Shown in pieces: positions 1 through 8,489 of a stretch of DNA of 64,000 nucleotides. The stretch spans positions 237,378 through 301,377 of the forward strand of contig NZ_JAHGAW010000006.1 in the NCBI RefSeq assembly GCF_018603885.1, in the 5' to 3' direction. The DNA comes from Sphingobium nicotianae (GTDB taxonomy: Bacteria; Pseudomonadota; Alphaproteobacteria; Sphingomonadales; Sphingomonadaceae). Position numbers and translations under genes: made by a program. The notes below the pieces were generated by a model, which saw only the letters and a list, made by a program, of their open reading frames with translations, did not search any database and was not told where the DNA came from. Each line of letters starts with the position of its first letter. Position 1 is the stretch's first letter.

Positions 1-2
1 GC

Positions 3-149
3 GGCGTGACGGTCAATGGCGTCTTTTCGCACTATCTCGAGAACCGGCTGCCCTTCGGCGGCGTCAACGGCAGCGGGATGGGCAGCTATCACGGCTATTT
101 CGGCTTCAAGGCCTTCTCCCACGAGCGGGCGATCTACGTGCATCAGTGA
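3..149 (+). CDS. Aldehyde dehydrogenase, C-terminal end (partial)
   Basis: The frame runs from the window edge to TGA at 147-149 and gives 48 residues. The segment [19 protein letters not shown] followed by HERAIYVHQ matches the conserved C-terminal part of NAD(P)-dependent aldehyde dehydrogenases of the coniferyl-aldehyde/fatty-aldehyde type. This part forms the oligomerisation strand and closes the substrate tunnel. The catalytic Cys and Glu lie outside the window, so the substrate cannot be told. A strong hairpin terminator follows 43 bases after the stop, so this is the last gene of its transcript. Confidence 0.8.
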   Translation, partial: GVTVNGVFSHYLENRLPFGGVNGSGMGSYHGYFGFKAFSHERAIYVHQ

Positions 150-191
150 CGGCGGCTGGGCGTGAGCGCCCGGGCGTTGCAGCAGAAAATG

Positions 192-219
192 GCCCCTCCT
201 CTGAAGAGGAGGGGCTTTT
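192..219 (+). terminator. Rho-independent terminator after the aldehyde dehydrogenase
   Basis: A perfect 10-bp GC-rich stem (192-201 with 206-215) encloses a TGAA loop and is followed directly by TTTT. It lies just downstream of the plus-strand stop codon at 149. Confidence 0.85.
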
Positions 220-237
220 ACGTTCGGCAGCGAAACG

Positions 238-276
238 AAAAGGGCGCCCGGATCGCTCCGGACGCCCCCTCTTTTT
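238..276. terminator. Bidirectional terminator between the aldehyde dehydrogenase and glnA
   Basis: The stem pairs 242-252 with 257-267, with one C/A mismatch and a 4-base loop. It has T-runs at both ends: TTTTT at 272-276 on the plus strand, and four Ts on the minus strand opposite 238-241. It sits 15 bases beyond the glnA stop, so it probably ends glnA transcription and backs up the terminator at 192. Confidence 0.8.
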
Positions 277-291
277 GACTGATCGCTTAAA

Positions 292-1704
292 TCAGGCGCT
301 GTAATACATGTCGAACTCGACCGGGCTAGGCGCCATTTCCCAGCGATACACTTCCGGCCACTTGAGCTCGATGTAAGCGTCGATCTGGTCCTTCGAGAAG
401 ACGTCACCCTTGAGCAGGAAGTCGTGGTCGGCTTCCAGGCTGTTGAGCGCTTCACGCAGCGAGCCGCACACGGTCGGCACCTGGCTCAGTTCCTTGGGCG
501 GCAGATCGTAGAGGTTCTTGTCCATCGCCTCGCCCGGGTGGATCTTGTTCTCGATGCCGTCGAGACCCGCCAGCAGCAACGCCGCGTAGCAGAGATAGGG
601 GTTAGCCATCGCGTCCGGGAAACGGAACTCGACGCGCTTTGCCTTGGCGCCCGAGCCGTATGGAATACGGCAGGAGGCCGAGCGGTTGCGCGCGGAGTAA
701 GCGAGCAGCACCGGTGCCTCGAAGCCCGGGACCAGACGCTTGTAGCTGTTGGTCGTCGGGTTGGTGAAGGCGTTGAGCGCCTTGGCATGCTTGATGACGC
801 CGCCGATGAAATAGAGGCACATGTCGCTGAGCCCGGCATAGCCATTGCCGGCGAACAGCGGGTTGCCCTTGTCCCAGATCGAGATATGCGTGTGCATGCC
901 CGAACCATTATCCTGGGCGATCGGCTTGGGCATGAAGGTCGCGGTCTTGCCATAGGCCTGGGCGACCATCTGCACGACATACTTGTAGATCTGCATGCGA
1001 TCGGCCGTGGTGACCAGCGTGCCGAAGGTCAGGCCGAGCTCGTGCTGCGCGGCGGCCACTTCGTGGTGATGCTTATCGCAGGGCAGGCCCATTTCGAGCA
1101 TGGTCGAGACCATCTCGGCGCGGATGTCGGTGCACGGATCGACCGGCGCGACGGGGAAATAGCCACCCTTGGCGCGCGGACGGTGGCCGAGATTGCCGCC
1201 CTCATATTCCTTGCCGGTGTTGGTCGGCAGTTCGATGTCGTCGATCTTGTAGAAGCTCTCGTTGTACGCATTGTTGAAGCGCACGTCGTCGAACATGAAG
1301 AACTCGGCCTCCGGGCCGACATAGACGGTGTCGCCGAAGCCGGCGGCCTTCACATAGGCCTCGGCGCGAACGGCGGTCGAGCGCGGGTCGCGGCCATAAA
1401 GCTCGCCGGTGGAGGGCTCGACGATGTTGCAGAAGAGGATCATCATCGGCGTCGCGCTGAACGGGTCGACATAGACCGCGTCCAGATCCGGCTTCAGGAT
1501 CATGTCGGACTCGTTGATCGCCTTCCAGCCCTCGATCGAGCTGCCGTCGAACATCAGGCCTTCTTCCAGCTCATCCTCGCCAAGAACACTCGAGACCATG
1601 GTCAGATGCTGCCACTTGCCCTTCGGATCGGTGAAGCGAAGGTCGACCCACTCGATCTCCTTGTCCTCGATGATCTTGAGAATGTCTTTTGCCGAATTGG
1701 CCAT
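292..1704 (-). CDS. glnA: Glutamine synthetase type I
   Basis: The 470-aa protein condenses ammonium and glutamate to glutamine with ATP in the cytoplasm and has the normal length of bacterial GSI (dodecamer). Visible family signatures are the N-terminal FDGSSIEGW, the [14 protein letters not shown] segment of the ATP/ammonium site, and [10 protein letters not shown], whose Tyr (about residue 399) is the site adenylylated by GlnE in GSI-beta enzymes. It lies 49 bases downstream of glnB on the same strand, the usual glnBA operon of alphaproteobacteria, so expression is probably nitrogen-controlled through NtrC. I saw no clear NtrC or sigma-54 site. A terminator follows at 238-276. Confidence 0.98.
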   Translation of the reverse strand: MANSAKDILKIIEDKEIEWVDLRFTDPKGKWQHLTMVSSVLGEDELEEGLMFDGSSIEGWKAINESDMILKPDLDAVYVDPFSATPMMILFCNIVEPSTGELYGRDPRSTAVRAEAYVKAAGFGDTVYVGPEAEFFMFDDVRFNNAYNESFYKIDDIELPTNTGKEYEGGNLGHRPRAKGGYFPVAPVDPCTDIRAEMVSTMLEMGLPCDKHHHEVAAAQHELGLTFGTLVTTADRMQIYKYVVQMVAQAYGKTATFMPKPIAQDNGSGMHTHISIWDKGNPLFAGNGYAGLSDMCLYFIGGVIKHAKALNAFTNPTTNSYKRLVPGFEAPVLLAYSARNRSASCRIPYGSGAKAKRVEFRFPDAMANPYLCYAALLLAGLDGIENKIHPGEAMDKNLYDLPPKELSQVPTVCGSLREALNSLEADHDFLLKGDVFSKDQIDAYIELKWPEVYRWEMAPSPVEFDMYYSA

Positions 1705-1753
1705 GGCGACGTACCCTTCCTCTTTGACTTAAAGTGTTGCGATAATTCGAAAA

Positions 1754-2209
<456 letters not shown>

Positions 2210-2352
2210 CTACAGCGCTGGCTCGCGAATCACCAGCCAAGCATTGGCTGCTTTGCGAACGAATGTCGATATTGCCCGGATTTCGGGCATTTTCGAGCCG
2301 AATTGCTTAATAATTAGGCAGACGAAATGACCGGCCGAAAGTGTCCGCCGTT

Positions 2353-3177
2353 TCAATAAGGCGGTTTGTGGAGGTCTTGCGGACTGAGCGTGAAAATCTC
2401 GCAGCCGGTCTCGGTAATGCCGATCGAATGCTCGAACTGCGCCGAGAGCGAGCGGTCGCGGGTGACGGCCGTCCAGCCGTCCTCCAGCATCTTCACGCCG
2501 GGCTTGCCGGCGTTGATCATCGGCTCGATCGTGAAGATCATGCCGGGGCGCAGCTCGGGTCCGGTGCCTGGCCGGCCGACATGGACGACCTCGGGCGCAT
2601 CATGGAATACGCGGCCGAGACCATGGCCGCAAAAGTCGCGGACGACGCCGTAGCGATGCTTCTCGGCGTGGGTCTGGATGGCGTAGCCGACGTCGCCCAG
2701 CGTATTGCCGGGTCTGGCCTGTTCGATGCCGAGCAGGAGACATTCGTAGGTCACATCGACCAGCCGGCGCGCCTTGATGGGCACCTCGCCGACCAGATAC
2801 ATGCGGCTCGTGTCGCCATGCCAGCCATCGACCAGGGGCGTCACGTCGATGTTGAGGATGTCGCCGTCGCGCAGGATCTTGTCGCCCGGCATGCCGTGGC
2901 AGATCACATTGTTGAGGCTGATGCAGCAGCTGTACGAATAGCCGTGATAGCCGAGCGTTGCGGGCACGGCGCCGGCGTCCAGCGTCATCTGGCGGACGAA
3001 GTCGTCGATCGCGCTGGTCTTGATGCCGGGGCGGACCAGCGGCACGACCGCGTCCAGGATCTCCGCCGCGAGCCGTCCAGCCTTGCGCATGCCGGCAAAA
3101 CCCTCCGGGCCATGCAGCTTGATGGCGGATGTGCGGACATTGGCGGTTTCGGCCGTCGGCGTCATGTACGTCGTCAT
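2353..3177 (-). CDS. map: Methionine aminopeptidase type I
   Basis: The 274-aa cytosolic metalloenzyme removes the initiator Met from nascent proteins. The five metal ligands of the pita-bread fold are visible: Asp in NIDVTPL, Asp in HGDTSRM, His in CGHGLGR, Glu in FTIEPM and Glu in QFEHSIG. The length fits the family. I chose the ATG at 3177 (MTTYMTP) over one seven codons upstream; a third ATG at 3165 is also possible. It is a single-gene unit reading away from the divergent GFA gene at 3243. It is essential in most bacteria. Confidence 0.96.
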   Translation of the reverse strand: MTTYMTPTAETANVRTSAIKLHGPEGFAGMRKAGRLAAEILDAVVPLVRPGIKTSAIDDFVRQMTLDAGAVPATLGYHGYSYSCCISLNNVICHGMPGDKILRDGDILNIDVTPLVDGWHGDTSRMYLVGEVPIKARRLVDVTYECLLLGIEQARPGNTLGDVGYAIQTHAEKHRYGVVRDFCGHGLGRVFHDAPEVVHVGRPGTGPELRPGMIFTIEPMINAGKPGVKMLEDGWTAVTRDRSLSAQFEHSIGITETGCEIFTLSPQDLHKPPY

Positions 3178-3242
3178 GCGGATTGATATAGTGCGCACGC
3201 GCCGGAAAGGCGAGGGGGTAGCAGCAAGGAGATCTGGCGGTC

Positions 3243-3740
3243 ATGACGAACGGGGCAGCGATGGAGGGCGGTTGCGCCTGTGGGGCGGTGCGATACCGGC
3301 TGACGGCGGCGCCGATCTTCGTCAATAATTGCCATTGCAGCCTCTGCCAGCGCCAGACCGGTTCAACCTCGGTCGTGAACATCTTCATTGAAAAGGAGGC
3401 GCTCGTCCTGCTCACCGGCACGCTCAGCGAGCATGTGGTGAAGGCCGGCAGCGGCGGCGACCACAGCATCTGCCGATGCGCCGCCTGCGGGACGGCGATG
3501 TGGAGCTACTATCCGCGTCTGGGACGGCTGGGGGCGGGCCTGCGCGCCGGAACGCTGGACGATCCGGGAAAGGTGCGGCCAGACGCCATCATCTTCGTCG
3601 CGGACAAAATGCCCTGGGCGGCGCTACCGGACGACATTCCGCAGTTCGAGACGACTTACAACCCTGCCGAACTGCTCCCGCCGGAGCGGTTCGCGCGGCT
3701 CAAGGCGCTGATCGACAGGCGCGCAGCTGGAGAAGGGTGA
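3243..3740 (+). CDS. GFA-family (glutathione-dependent formaldehyde-activating fold) protein
   Basis: The 165-aa protein has the GFA/CENP-V beta-tent fold. Zinc-binding cysteines are visible in GGCACGAVRYRL, NNCHCSLCQRQTG and CRCAACGTAMW, and the family end motif LDDPGKVRPDAIIF follows. The name comes from S-(hydroxymethyl)glutathione synthase, but most family members have no proven activity. It forms a tandem with a close paralogue at 3820, so an old duplication is likely. It starts 65 bases from the divergent map start. The real substrate is not known. Confidence 0.85.
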   Translation: MTNGAAMEGGCACGAVRYRLTAAPIFVNNCHCSLCQRQTGSTSVVNIFIEKEALVLLTGTLSEHVVKAGSGGDHSICRCAACGTAMWSYYPRLGRLGAGLRAGTLDDPGKVRPDAIIFVADKMPWAALPDDIPQFETTYNPAELLPPERFARLKALIDRRAAGEG

Positions 3741-3819
3741 GACGCCCAATCAAGAAAGCCTGCCGCCATGGGCATGCCCTGCGCTTGGCGAGGGCTGCGA
3801 GGAGAGTTAAGCAGATGGC

Positions 3820-4332
3820 ATGACCACGCACGACAAGGCAATCATGGGTGGCGGCTGTGGCTGCGGCAGGACGCGTTATCGCGTCGATCGCGAACCCATC
3901 TTCGTCAATAATTGCTACTGTGCGCTCTGCCAGCAGCAGAGCGGCGGCACATCCGCCGTCTACGCCTATTTCGAGGCGGAGGCGGTCACGGTGCTGAAGG
4001 GCAATCTCGTCTCCTATGCGGCGCGGACTGCCAGCGATCTCAACCAGGTGGTGATGCAGTGCGCCGACTGCGGCGTCACCCTGCTGCGCCAGCCCCATAT
4101 CACCGGACGGCACGGCATCTCGGTGCTGGTCGGCACGCTCGACGATCCGTGGGAAGTGGTTCCGGACGCCGCGATCTATGTCAGCGAGCGCATGCCCTGG
4201 GTGACGCTGCCCGAAGGCATTCCCGCGTTCGACGCTTATTACGATCCCGACCAATTGCTCCCGCCCGAGCGCGCGGCGCGGTTGCGGGCGGTGTTCGCGC
4301 GGCATCACGCGGACCAGGGCCAGGAGGCATGA
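3820..4332 (+). CDS. GFA-family protein, second copy
   Basis: The 170-aa protein is paralogous to the gene at 3243. It shares GGGCGCGRTRYRV, the FVNNCYCALCQQQSGG cysteine cluster and QCADCGVTLLRQP, together with LDDPWEVVPDAAIYVSERMPW. The upstream ORF ends 79 bases before it, so both may be in one transcript. Its stop overlaps the next start as ATGA (4329-4332), which suggests translational coupling to the CinA-type gene. Function beyond the fold is not known. Confidence 0.85.
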   Translation: MTTHDKAIMGGGCGCGRTRYRVDREPIFVNNCYCALCQQQSGGTSAVYAYFEAEAVTVLKGNLVSYAARTASDLNQVVMQCADCGVTLLRQPHITGRHGISVLVGTLDDPWEVVPDAAIYVSERMPWVTLPEGIPAFDAYYDPDQLLPPERAARLRAVFARHHADQGQEA

Positions 4333-5084
4333 GCGAGCGGGTCTGGACGGCCGGCGTCATCGTCATCGGCGACGAGATTCTCTCGGGCCGCACACAGGAC
4401 AGGAACGTCGCGCAGATCGGCATTTGGCTGAATGTGCAGGGCATTCGCCTGCGGGAAGTGCGCGTGGTTGCGGACGACGAGGCGGCGATCGTCGAGGCGG
4501 TGAACATCCTGCGCGCGCGTTACGATTATCTCTTCACCACCGGCGGCATCGGCCCGACGCATGACGACATCACGGTCGATGCGATCGCGGCGGCGCTCGG
4601 TGTGCCGGTGGTCGTGCATCCGCAGGCGCGCGCAATCCTGGAGGGCTATTATGCCGCGCGCGGCGGGCTCAACCCGGCGCGGCTGCGCATGGCGCGTGTG
4701 CCGCAGGGCGCCGAGCTCATTCCCAACAGCAGCTCGGGCGCGCCGGGCATAAGGTTCGACAATATCTACATCATGGCGGGGGTGCCGCACATCACCGCAG
4801 GAATGCTGGCCGAGCTGACCGGGACGCTGGAGGGCGGCGCGCCTCTGCTCTCGCGCACGCTCGGGACGCGCGCGCCGGAAAGCGAGATCGCCGACCTGCT
4901 GCGCGAGACCGAGAAGGCCCATGAAGGCTGCCAGATCGGCAGCTATCCCTTCTTCCGCGAGGGTATGGTTGGCGCCAACTTCGTGGTGCGCGCGACGGAT
5001 CAGGCGCGGCTGAACGCTTGCGCCGATGCGCTCAAGGCGGGGCTGGAAGCGGCCGGATATGCCGTGACCGAAGGCGGAATCTAG
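4329..5084 (+). CDS. CinA N-terminal-type molybdopterin-binding domain protein
   Basis: The 251-aa protein carries a MoaB/Mog-like fold. It begins VWTAGVIVIGDEILSGRTQD and has the TTGGIGPTHDDITVDA signature of the MoCF-biosynthesis domain shared by MoaB, MoeA and CinA. It lacks the C-terminal PncC nicotinamide-deamidase half of full-length CinA, as is common in alphaproteobacteria, where the two halves are separate genes. The start is set by the ATGA overlap with the GFA gene before it. In full CinA this domain acts as an ADP-ribose pyrophosphatase; whether that holds here is inference. Confidence 0.88.
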   Translation: MSERVWTAGVIVIGDEILSGRTQDRNVAQIGIWLNVQGIRLREVRVVADDEAAIVEAVNILRARYDYLFTTGGIGPTHDDITVDAIAAALGVPVVVHPQARAILEGYYAARGGLNPARLRMARVPQGAELIPNSSSGAPGIRFDNIYIMAGVPHITAGMLAELTGTLEGGAPLLSRTLGTRAPESEIADLLRETEKAHEGCQIGSYPFFREGMVGANFVVRATDQARLNACADALKAGLEAAGYAVTEGGI

Positions 5085-5110
5085 GACGGATCGACATTCG
5101 TTTCATCATC

Positions 5111-5195
5111 GTCACCCCGGGCTTGACCCGGGCGTCCCGCTCTCTTTCGCGTGCGGCTGAGGAAAGGCGGGATCCCGGGTCAAGCCCGGGATGAC
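5111..5195. repeat. REP-like inverted repeat
   Basis: Two nearly complementary GC-rich arms of about 29 bases (5111-5140 and 5167-5195) can fold into a long hairpin. Each arm contains a shorter palindrome built around CCCGGGCTTGACCCGGG. It lies between the convergent genes ending at 5084 and 5229. Such elements are usual in intergenic DNA of this group and may also help termination. Confidence 0.8.
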
Positions 5196-5228
5196 GAAAT
5201 CAATGTGCCGAACTTTCGATCCGGGTGA

Positions 5229-5390
5229 CTAGAAAAGCCCCAGCGCGGCGGCCAGGCCCGCGATCACGATCGCAAGGCCAGTCAGGTGTCGCGCCGAGAG
5301 GGTGAACGGCATCGCCGGGGCGTTCTGCCGCTGCATGAAAAGGGCATTTGGAAACTGCCTGCCGTCCAGGATGGTCATCATGCAATTCAT
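5229..5390 (-). CDS. Small single-pass membrane protein, 53 aa
   Basis: The frame starts MNCMMTILDGRQF and ends ALGLF with TAG at 5231-5229. Residues about 35-53 (HLTGLAIVIAGLAAALGLF) form one hydrophobic helix at the extreme C-terminus; the N-terminal half is polar. The sequence pattern looks coding, with no frame interruption, but I see no family match and no strong Shine-Dalgarno. Other ATGs lie 3 and 4 codons downstream. It may be a small C-tail-anchored inner-membrane protein. Confidence 0.5.
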   Translation of the reverse strand: MNCMMTILDGRQFPNALFMQRQNAPAMPFTLSARHLTGLAIVIAGLAAALGLF

Positions 5391-5451
5391 TTAATGCAAA
5401 TAGTTCGCAATAGCAATATATAATTCAGGCAGACCTGAGAGACGACATACC

Positions 5452-5481
5452 AAAGCCCGGCACCGTTTCCGATGCCGGGCT
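5452..5481 (-). terminator. Terminator of the Gly-rich secreted protein gene
   Basis: A perfect 9-bp stem pairs 5454-5462 with 5473-5481 around a 10-base loop. On the minus strand it ends in TTT. It lies 30 bases beyond the stop of the minus-strand gene at 5511. Confidence 0.7.
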
Positions 5482-5510
5482 GGCTGGCGAGCTGGGTGGG
5501 AGGTCGGGCG

Positions 5511-6413
5511 TCAGCTCGCCGGCTGTTCCTTCGCCTGCTTCTTGCTGGCGCTCTTGATGTCGCCCTTGCTCATGCCGGTCACGAGCACGTCGCCGCTGCC
5601 GGTGAAATTACCGGCCGGGAGGGTGGCGAGCCGGTCGCCGGATTCGACCACCACGGAGCGGACGCGGCCGCGCGAGTCCGTGACCACGTTATGGACGGTG
5701 CCAATCGTGTTGCCCTTGGCGGACTGGATGACCATGCCCGGCGCGACCGCGAAGGCCCCGGCCGTGCTGGCCGCCGCGCTGCCGGCGATGGCGAGCTGAT
5801 TGTTGGCGGCCGACAGCGCATTGGCGGTGGAGGCCTGCGCCGTGGCGTGAGCGGAGCCGACCGCGTTCACCGTCGCGTTGCGCGTGGTGCCGACGACATC
5901 GCCGGCGGTGGCGCGGGTGGAATCGGCGGTCGAGCGGAGCTGCGAGCGGGCCCCGCCGATCGTGTCGCTGGCGGTCGAGCGGGTGCCGCGCACCGTGTCG
6001 CGCACGGCATCGGTGCCGACGAGCTGCGCCTCGCCGCCCAGATTGGCGCTGCCCGAGCCATTACCCGAGGCGCCGGCATTGACGGCCTGGCGCGGCGTGT
6101 CCACGGTCTGGTCGACCGTGCCGCCGAGCGAGCCGGTCACCGAGCGATTGCCCGAGATGCGACCGCTGTGACGATCGACGCTCTGGTCGCCGCTGGTGCC
6201 GGCGGTCCCCGACAGGGTGCCGCGCGTGGTGTCGCCGATCCGCGAGCCCATGCCGCCGAGATTGCCCCCCATGCTGCCGCCGAGCATGCCGCCGGCGCCG
6301 CCGCCGAGCGTGCCGCCCAGCGATCCGCCCAGGCCGCCGCCGCCCAGAAGCTGCGCCGAAGCCGGCGAGACGGCCAGTGCGATCGCGGCCGCCGTGGTCA
6401 GAAGTGCCTTCAT
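5511..6413 (-). CDS. Secreted Gly/Ser/Thr-rich protein with a C-terminal PRC-barrel-like segment
   Basis: The 300-aa protein has a clear Sec signal peptide (MKALLTTAAAIALAVSPASAQ). After it come a Gly-rich stretch of LGG repeats (about residues 22-58) and a low-complexity Ser/Thr/Asn/Ala region to about 215. The C-terminal part contains PGMVIQSAKGNTIGTVHNVV and RSVVVESGDRLATLPAGNF, which resembles a PRC-barrel-like domain. Such proteins are common in Sphingomonadales and have no settled role; adhesion or an envelope function is a guess. The gene stands alone with its own terminator. Confidence 0.75.
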   Translation of the reverse strand: MKALLTTAAAIALAVSPASAQLLGGGGLGGSLGGTLGGGAGGMLGGSMGGNLGGMGSRIGDTTRGTLSGTAGTSGDQSVDRHSGRISGNRSVTGSLGGTVDQTVDTPRQAVNAGASGNGSGSANLGGEAQLVGTDAVRDTVRGTRSTASDTIGGARSQLRSTADSTRATAGDVVGTTRNATVNAVGSAHATAQASTANALSAANNQLAIAGSAAASTAGAFAVAPGMVIQSAKGNTIGTVHNVVTDSRGRVRSVVVESGDRLATLPAGNFTGSGDVLVTGMSKGDIKSASKKQAKEQPAS

Positions 6414-6579
6414 GATGAATTCCTTTCGTCTGTCCTGCGAACGCCGACCGTGGCGCTCTCATCAACACAAACGAGGGGGCCGCGCGCTTTCATCCATGGT
6501 GCATGATTTTTTGTGGCGATCAGGCTTTGACAAAGTGGCGGCCCTGGCGGAAGCTTCGGAAAAACAGGGAGGATGTCCG

Positions 6580-7851
6580 ATGGCTATCACCGATTTCGTG
6601 GCCGATCGCCGCCAGTTTTTCGGCTTGCTCGGCGCGGCGGCGGCGATGCCATCGGTCGCATTGGCCAAGGCTGCGGTCGCGGCCACCCACCCCGCGATGA
6701 AGGCACTCATCGATCGCTATGTCGCGGAACGGAAAGTCGCCAACATGGTCGTGGCCGTCGGTGGAAGAGAGGGACCGCCCGCTTTCCTGTCAGCGGGCAC
6801 ACTGGAGCTGGGGGAGGGGGTGCCGGCCAGTCCGGACACGCTCTACCGCATCTATTCGATGAGCAAGTGCATCACCGGCTGCGCGGTGATGATGCTGGTT
6901 GAGGATGGCAAGCTCACCCTCGACACACCGCTCTCGGCAATCTTCCCCGGCTATGCCCAAATGACGGTGCTGACCGACCCCGCGAATAGTCTCGCGAGCC
7001 GACCGGCGGTCAAGCCGATCCTGATCCGTCATCTCGTGACGCACAGCGCCGGGCTCGCTTATGGCTCGACCGCGCCGGCCCCACTCGCCAAATTCTATGC
7101 CGAAAAAGGGATAGAGACCGCTTCGGCCATGCGCGACGGGCAGTCACGCCGGCCGGCTAACCTGATCGAGTTTGCCGAGGCAGCGGCGGGTGTCCCGCTG
7201 CTCTTCGAGCCGGGGTCGGGCTGGAACTACTCGATTGGGCTGGATGTCGCGGGCGCCGTTGTCGAGAAGGTCTCGGGCATGAAGTTCGAGCTGTTTCTGG
7301 AGCGGCGAATTCTGGCACCACTCGGCATGGCGGACACGGGCTTCATGGTGCCGCCTGCCAGGCTCGACCGTTTCGCCACAAACTACAAGCATACCCTGAC
7401 AGGGCTGGAGGTGATCGACACGCGCGAGCACAGCGTCTTCACGCGGATGCCCGCCATTCCCTCCGGCGGCGGTGGACTCATTTCGTCGACGCGGGATTAT
7501 GCACGCTTCATGGCGATGCTGCTGGGCGAGGGGCGGCTCGGTCGTACCCGTATCCTCAAGATCGCCACGGCCCTTACGATGATGTCCAACCTGATGGAGC
7601 CGGGCGTGCTGGCGAAGACGGGGTTCGGCACGGGCGGTTATGGCGCCGGCGGGCGATCGGTGATCACCGCGACGCCGGGCGGCGAGGGCCTCGGCACCTA
7701 CGGCTGGAGCGGCGCGGCCAACAGCGTCACCTGGGTGGATCGCGCCAGCGGGCTATATATCGTGCTGATGACGCAGATCATGCAGTGGTGGCCCAATCCC
7801 ATCTATGACGATGCGAACCATGCGCTGTATGGGGATTTGCACCGGGCGTGA
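6580..7851 (+). CDS. Serine beta-lactamase-fold hydrolase (class C/EstB-like), Tat-exported
   Basis: The 423-aa protein starts at ATG 6580 after GGGAGG; longer in-frame extensions upstream are not needed. The N-terminus DRRQFFGLLGAAAAMP is a twin-arginine signal, so export is in folded form. The catalytic motif SMSK lies at residues 93-96 in YRIYSMSKCITG. The second motif reads NYSIGLD, so the usual YxN Asn is replaced, as in family VIII esterases and D-aminopeptidase-like relatives. It is more likely an esterase or peptidase than a true beta-lactamase. The gene appears to be monocistronic, convergent with the cupin gene. Confidence 0.88.
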   Translation: MAITDFVADRRQFFGLLGAAAAMPSVALAKAAVAATHPAMKALIDRYVAERKVANMVVAVGGREGPPAFLSAGTLELGEGVPASPDTLYRIYSMSKCITGCAVMMLVEDGKLTLDTPLSAIFPGYAQMTVLTDPANSLASRPAVKPILIRHLVTHSAGLAYGSTAPAPLAKFYAEKGIETASAMRDGQSRRPANLIEFAEAAAGVPLLFEPGSGWNYSIGLDVAGAVVEKVSGMKFELFLERRILAPLGMADTGFMVPPARLDRFATNYKHTLTGLEVIDTREHSVFTRMPAIPSGGGGLISSTRDYARFMAMLLGEGRLGRTRILKIATALTMMSNLMEPGVLAKTGFGTGGYGAGGRSVITATPGGEGLGTYGWSGAANSVTWVDRASGLYIVLMTQIMQWWPNPIYDDANHALYGDLHRA

Positions 7852-7860
7852 GCGCAATGG

Positions 7861-8475
7861 CTATTTCTTGAGCGCGGGGTTGATCCAGCCGGGTGTCAGG
7901 ATGCCTGTCGAGGGTCGGAAGCTCAGATAATCGACATGGTCGGGGATATCGAGCCAGCCGTGGACGACGCCGGCCGGGATGATGATGATGTCGCCTTCCT
8001 TCACGATCTTGCGCGTCACCCCGTAGGCTGTGCCGAAGCAGGTCGGGCCGTTGAGATCGGTCATGTCGATCTTGGTGCCGTTGGCGATGTAGCCGTCGGT
8101 GAACATCGTGCCTCCGCCCGAGACGATATAATAGCCCTCGGTCTGGTTGTCGTGGGTGATGCCGGCCGGCGTGCCGCCCGTCGCCGGCGGCGCGTCGACC
8201 TTACGTCCGCAGAGCTGGCCGGGCGGCAGCTTGAGGGCGGGACGGCCTTCGCTGCCATTCACGGTCTTGCCGCGGTGGACGATGCCGACGGCGAAATTCT
8301 CGTGGCCGATATTTGCCACCTTGATGTTGCGGTCGCCATCGGGGATGGCCCGGGCGACCGTCTCGATCTCTTCCTTGGTGATCCAGGTCGCCTTGTCCGG
8401 CGGGGCGGTTTCCTGCGCTGCGGCGGTGAGAGGGATGATCATGGCGAGCGACGCGACGGTCAGGCGAAAGCGCAT
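7861..8475 (-). CDS. Periplasmic cupin-domain protein
   Basis: The 204-aa protein has a Sec signal peptide (MRFRLTVASLAMIIPLTAAAQ). The cupin motifs are seen as GYYIVSGGGTMFTDG and GDIIIIPAGVVHGWL, the second with the usual PxGxxH. The gene follows the propeller gene at 8490 by 14 bases on the same strand, so the two form an operon. The pairing of an exported cupin with an NHL propeller suggests a shared periplasmic substrate. Metal and substrate are not known. Confidence 0.85.
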   Translation of the reverse strand: MRFRLTVASLAMIIPLTAAAQETAPPDKATWITKEEIETVARAIPDGDRNIKVANIGHENFAVGIVHRGKTVNGSEGRPALKLPPGQLCGRKVDAPPATGGTPAGITHDNQTEGYYIVSGGGTMFTDGYIANGTKIDMTDLNGPTCFGTAYGVTRKIVKEGDIIIIPAGVVHGWLDIPDHVDYLSFRPSTGILTPGWINPALKK

Positions 8476-8489
8476 GATCGTTTCTCCCC

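Noticed and set aside
2240..2262. TGGC...TTGC, a possible sigma-54 promoter upstream of glnB
   Set aside because: The GG to GC distance is two bases short of the -24/-12 rule and the strand is wrong for glnB.
5087..5099. 13 bases identical to 63879-63891 (CGGATCGACATTC), both after a CTAGG stop
   Set aside because: Possibly a mobile-element end, but no other IS sequence is at 5 kb and the match is too short to support a feature.
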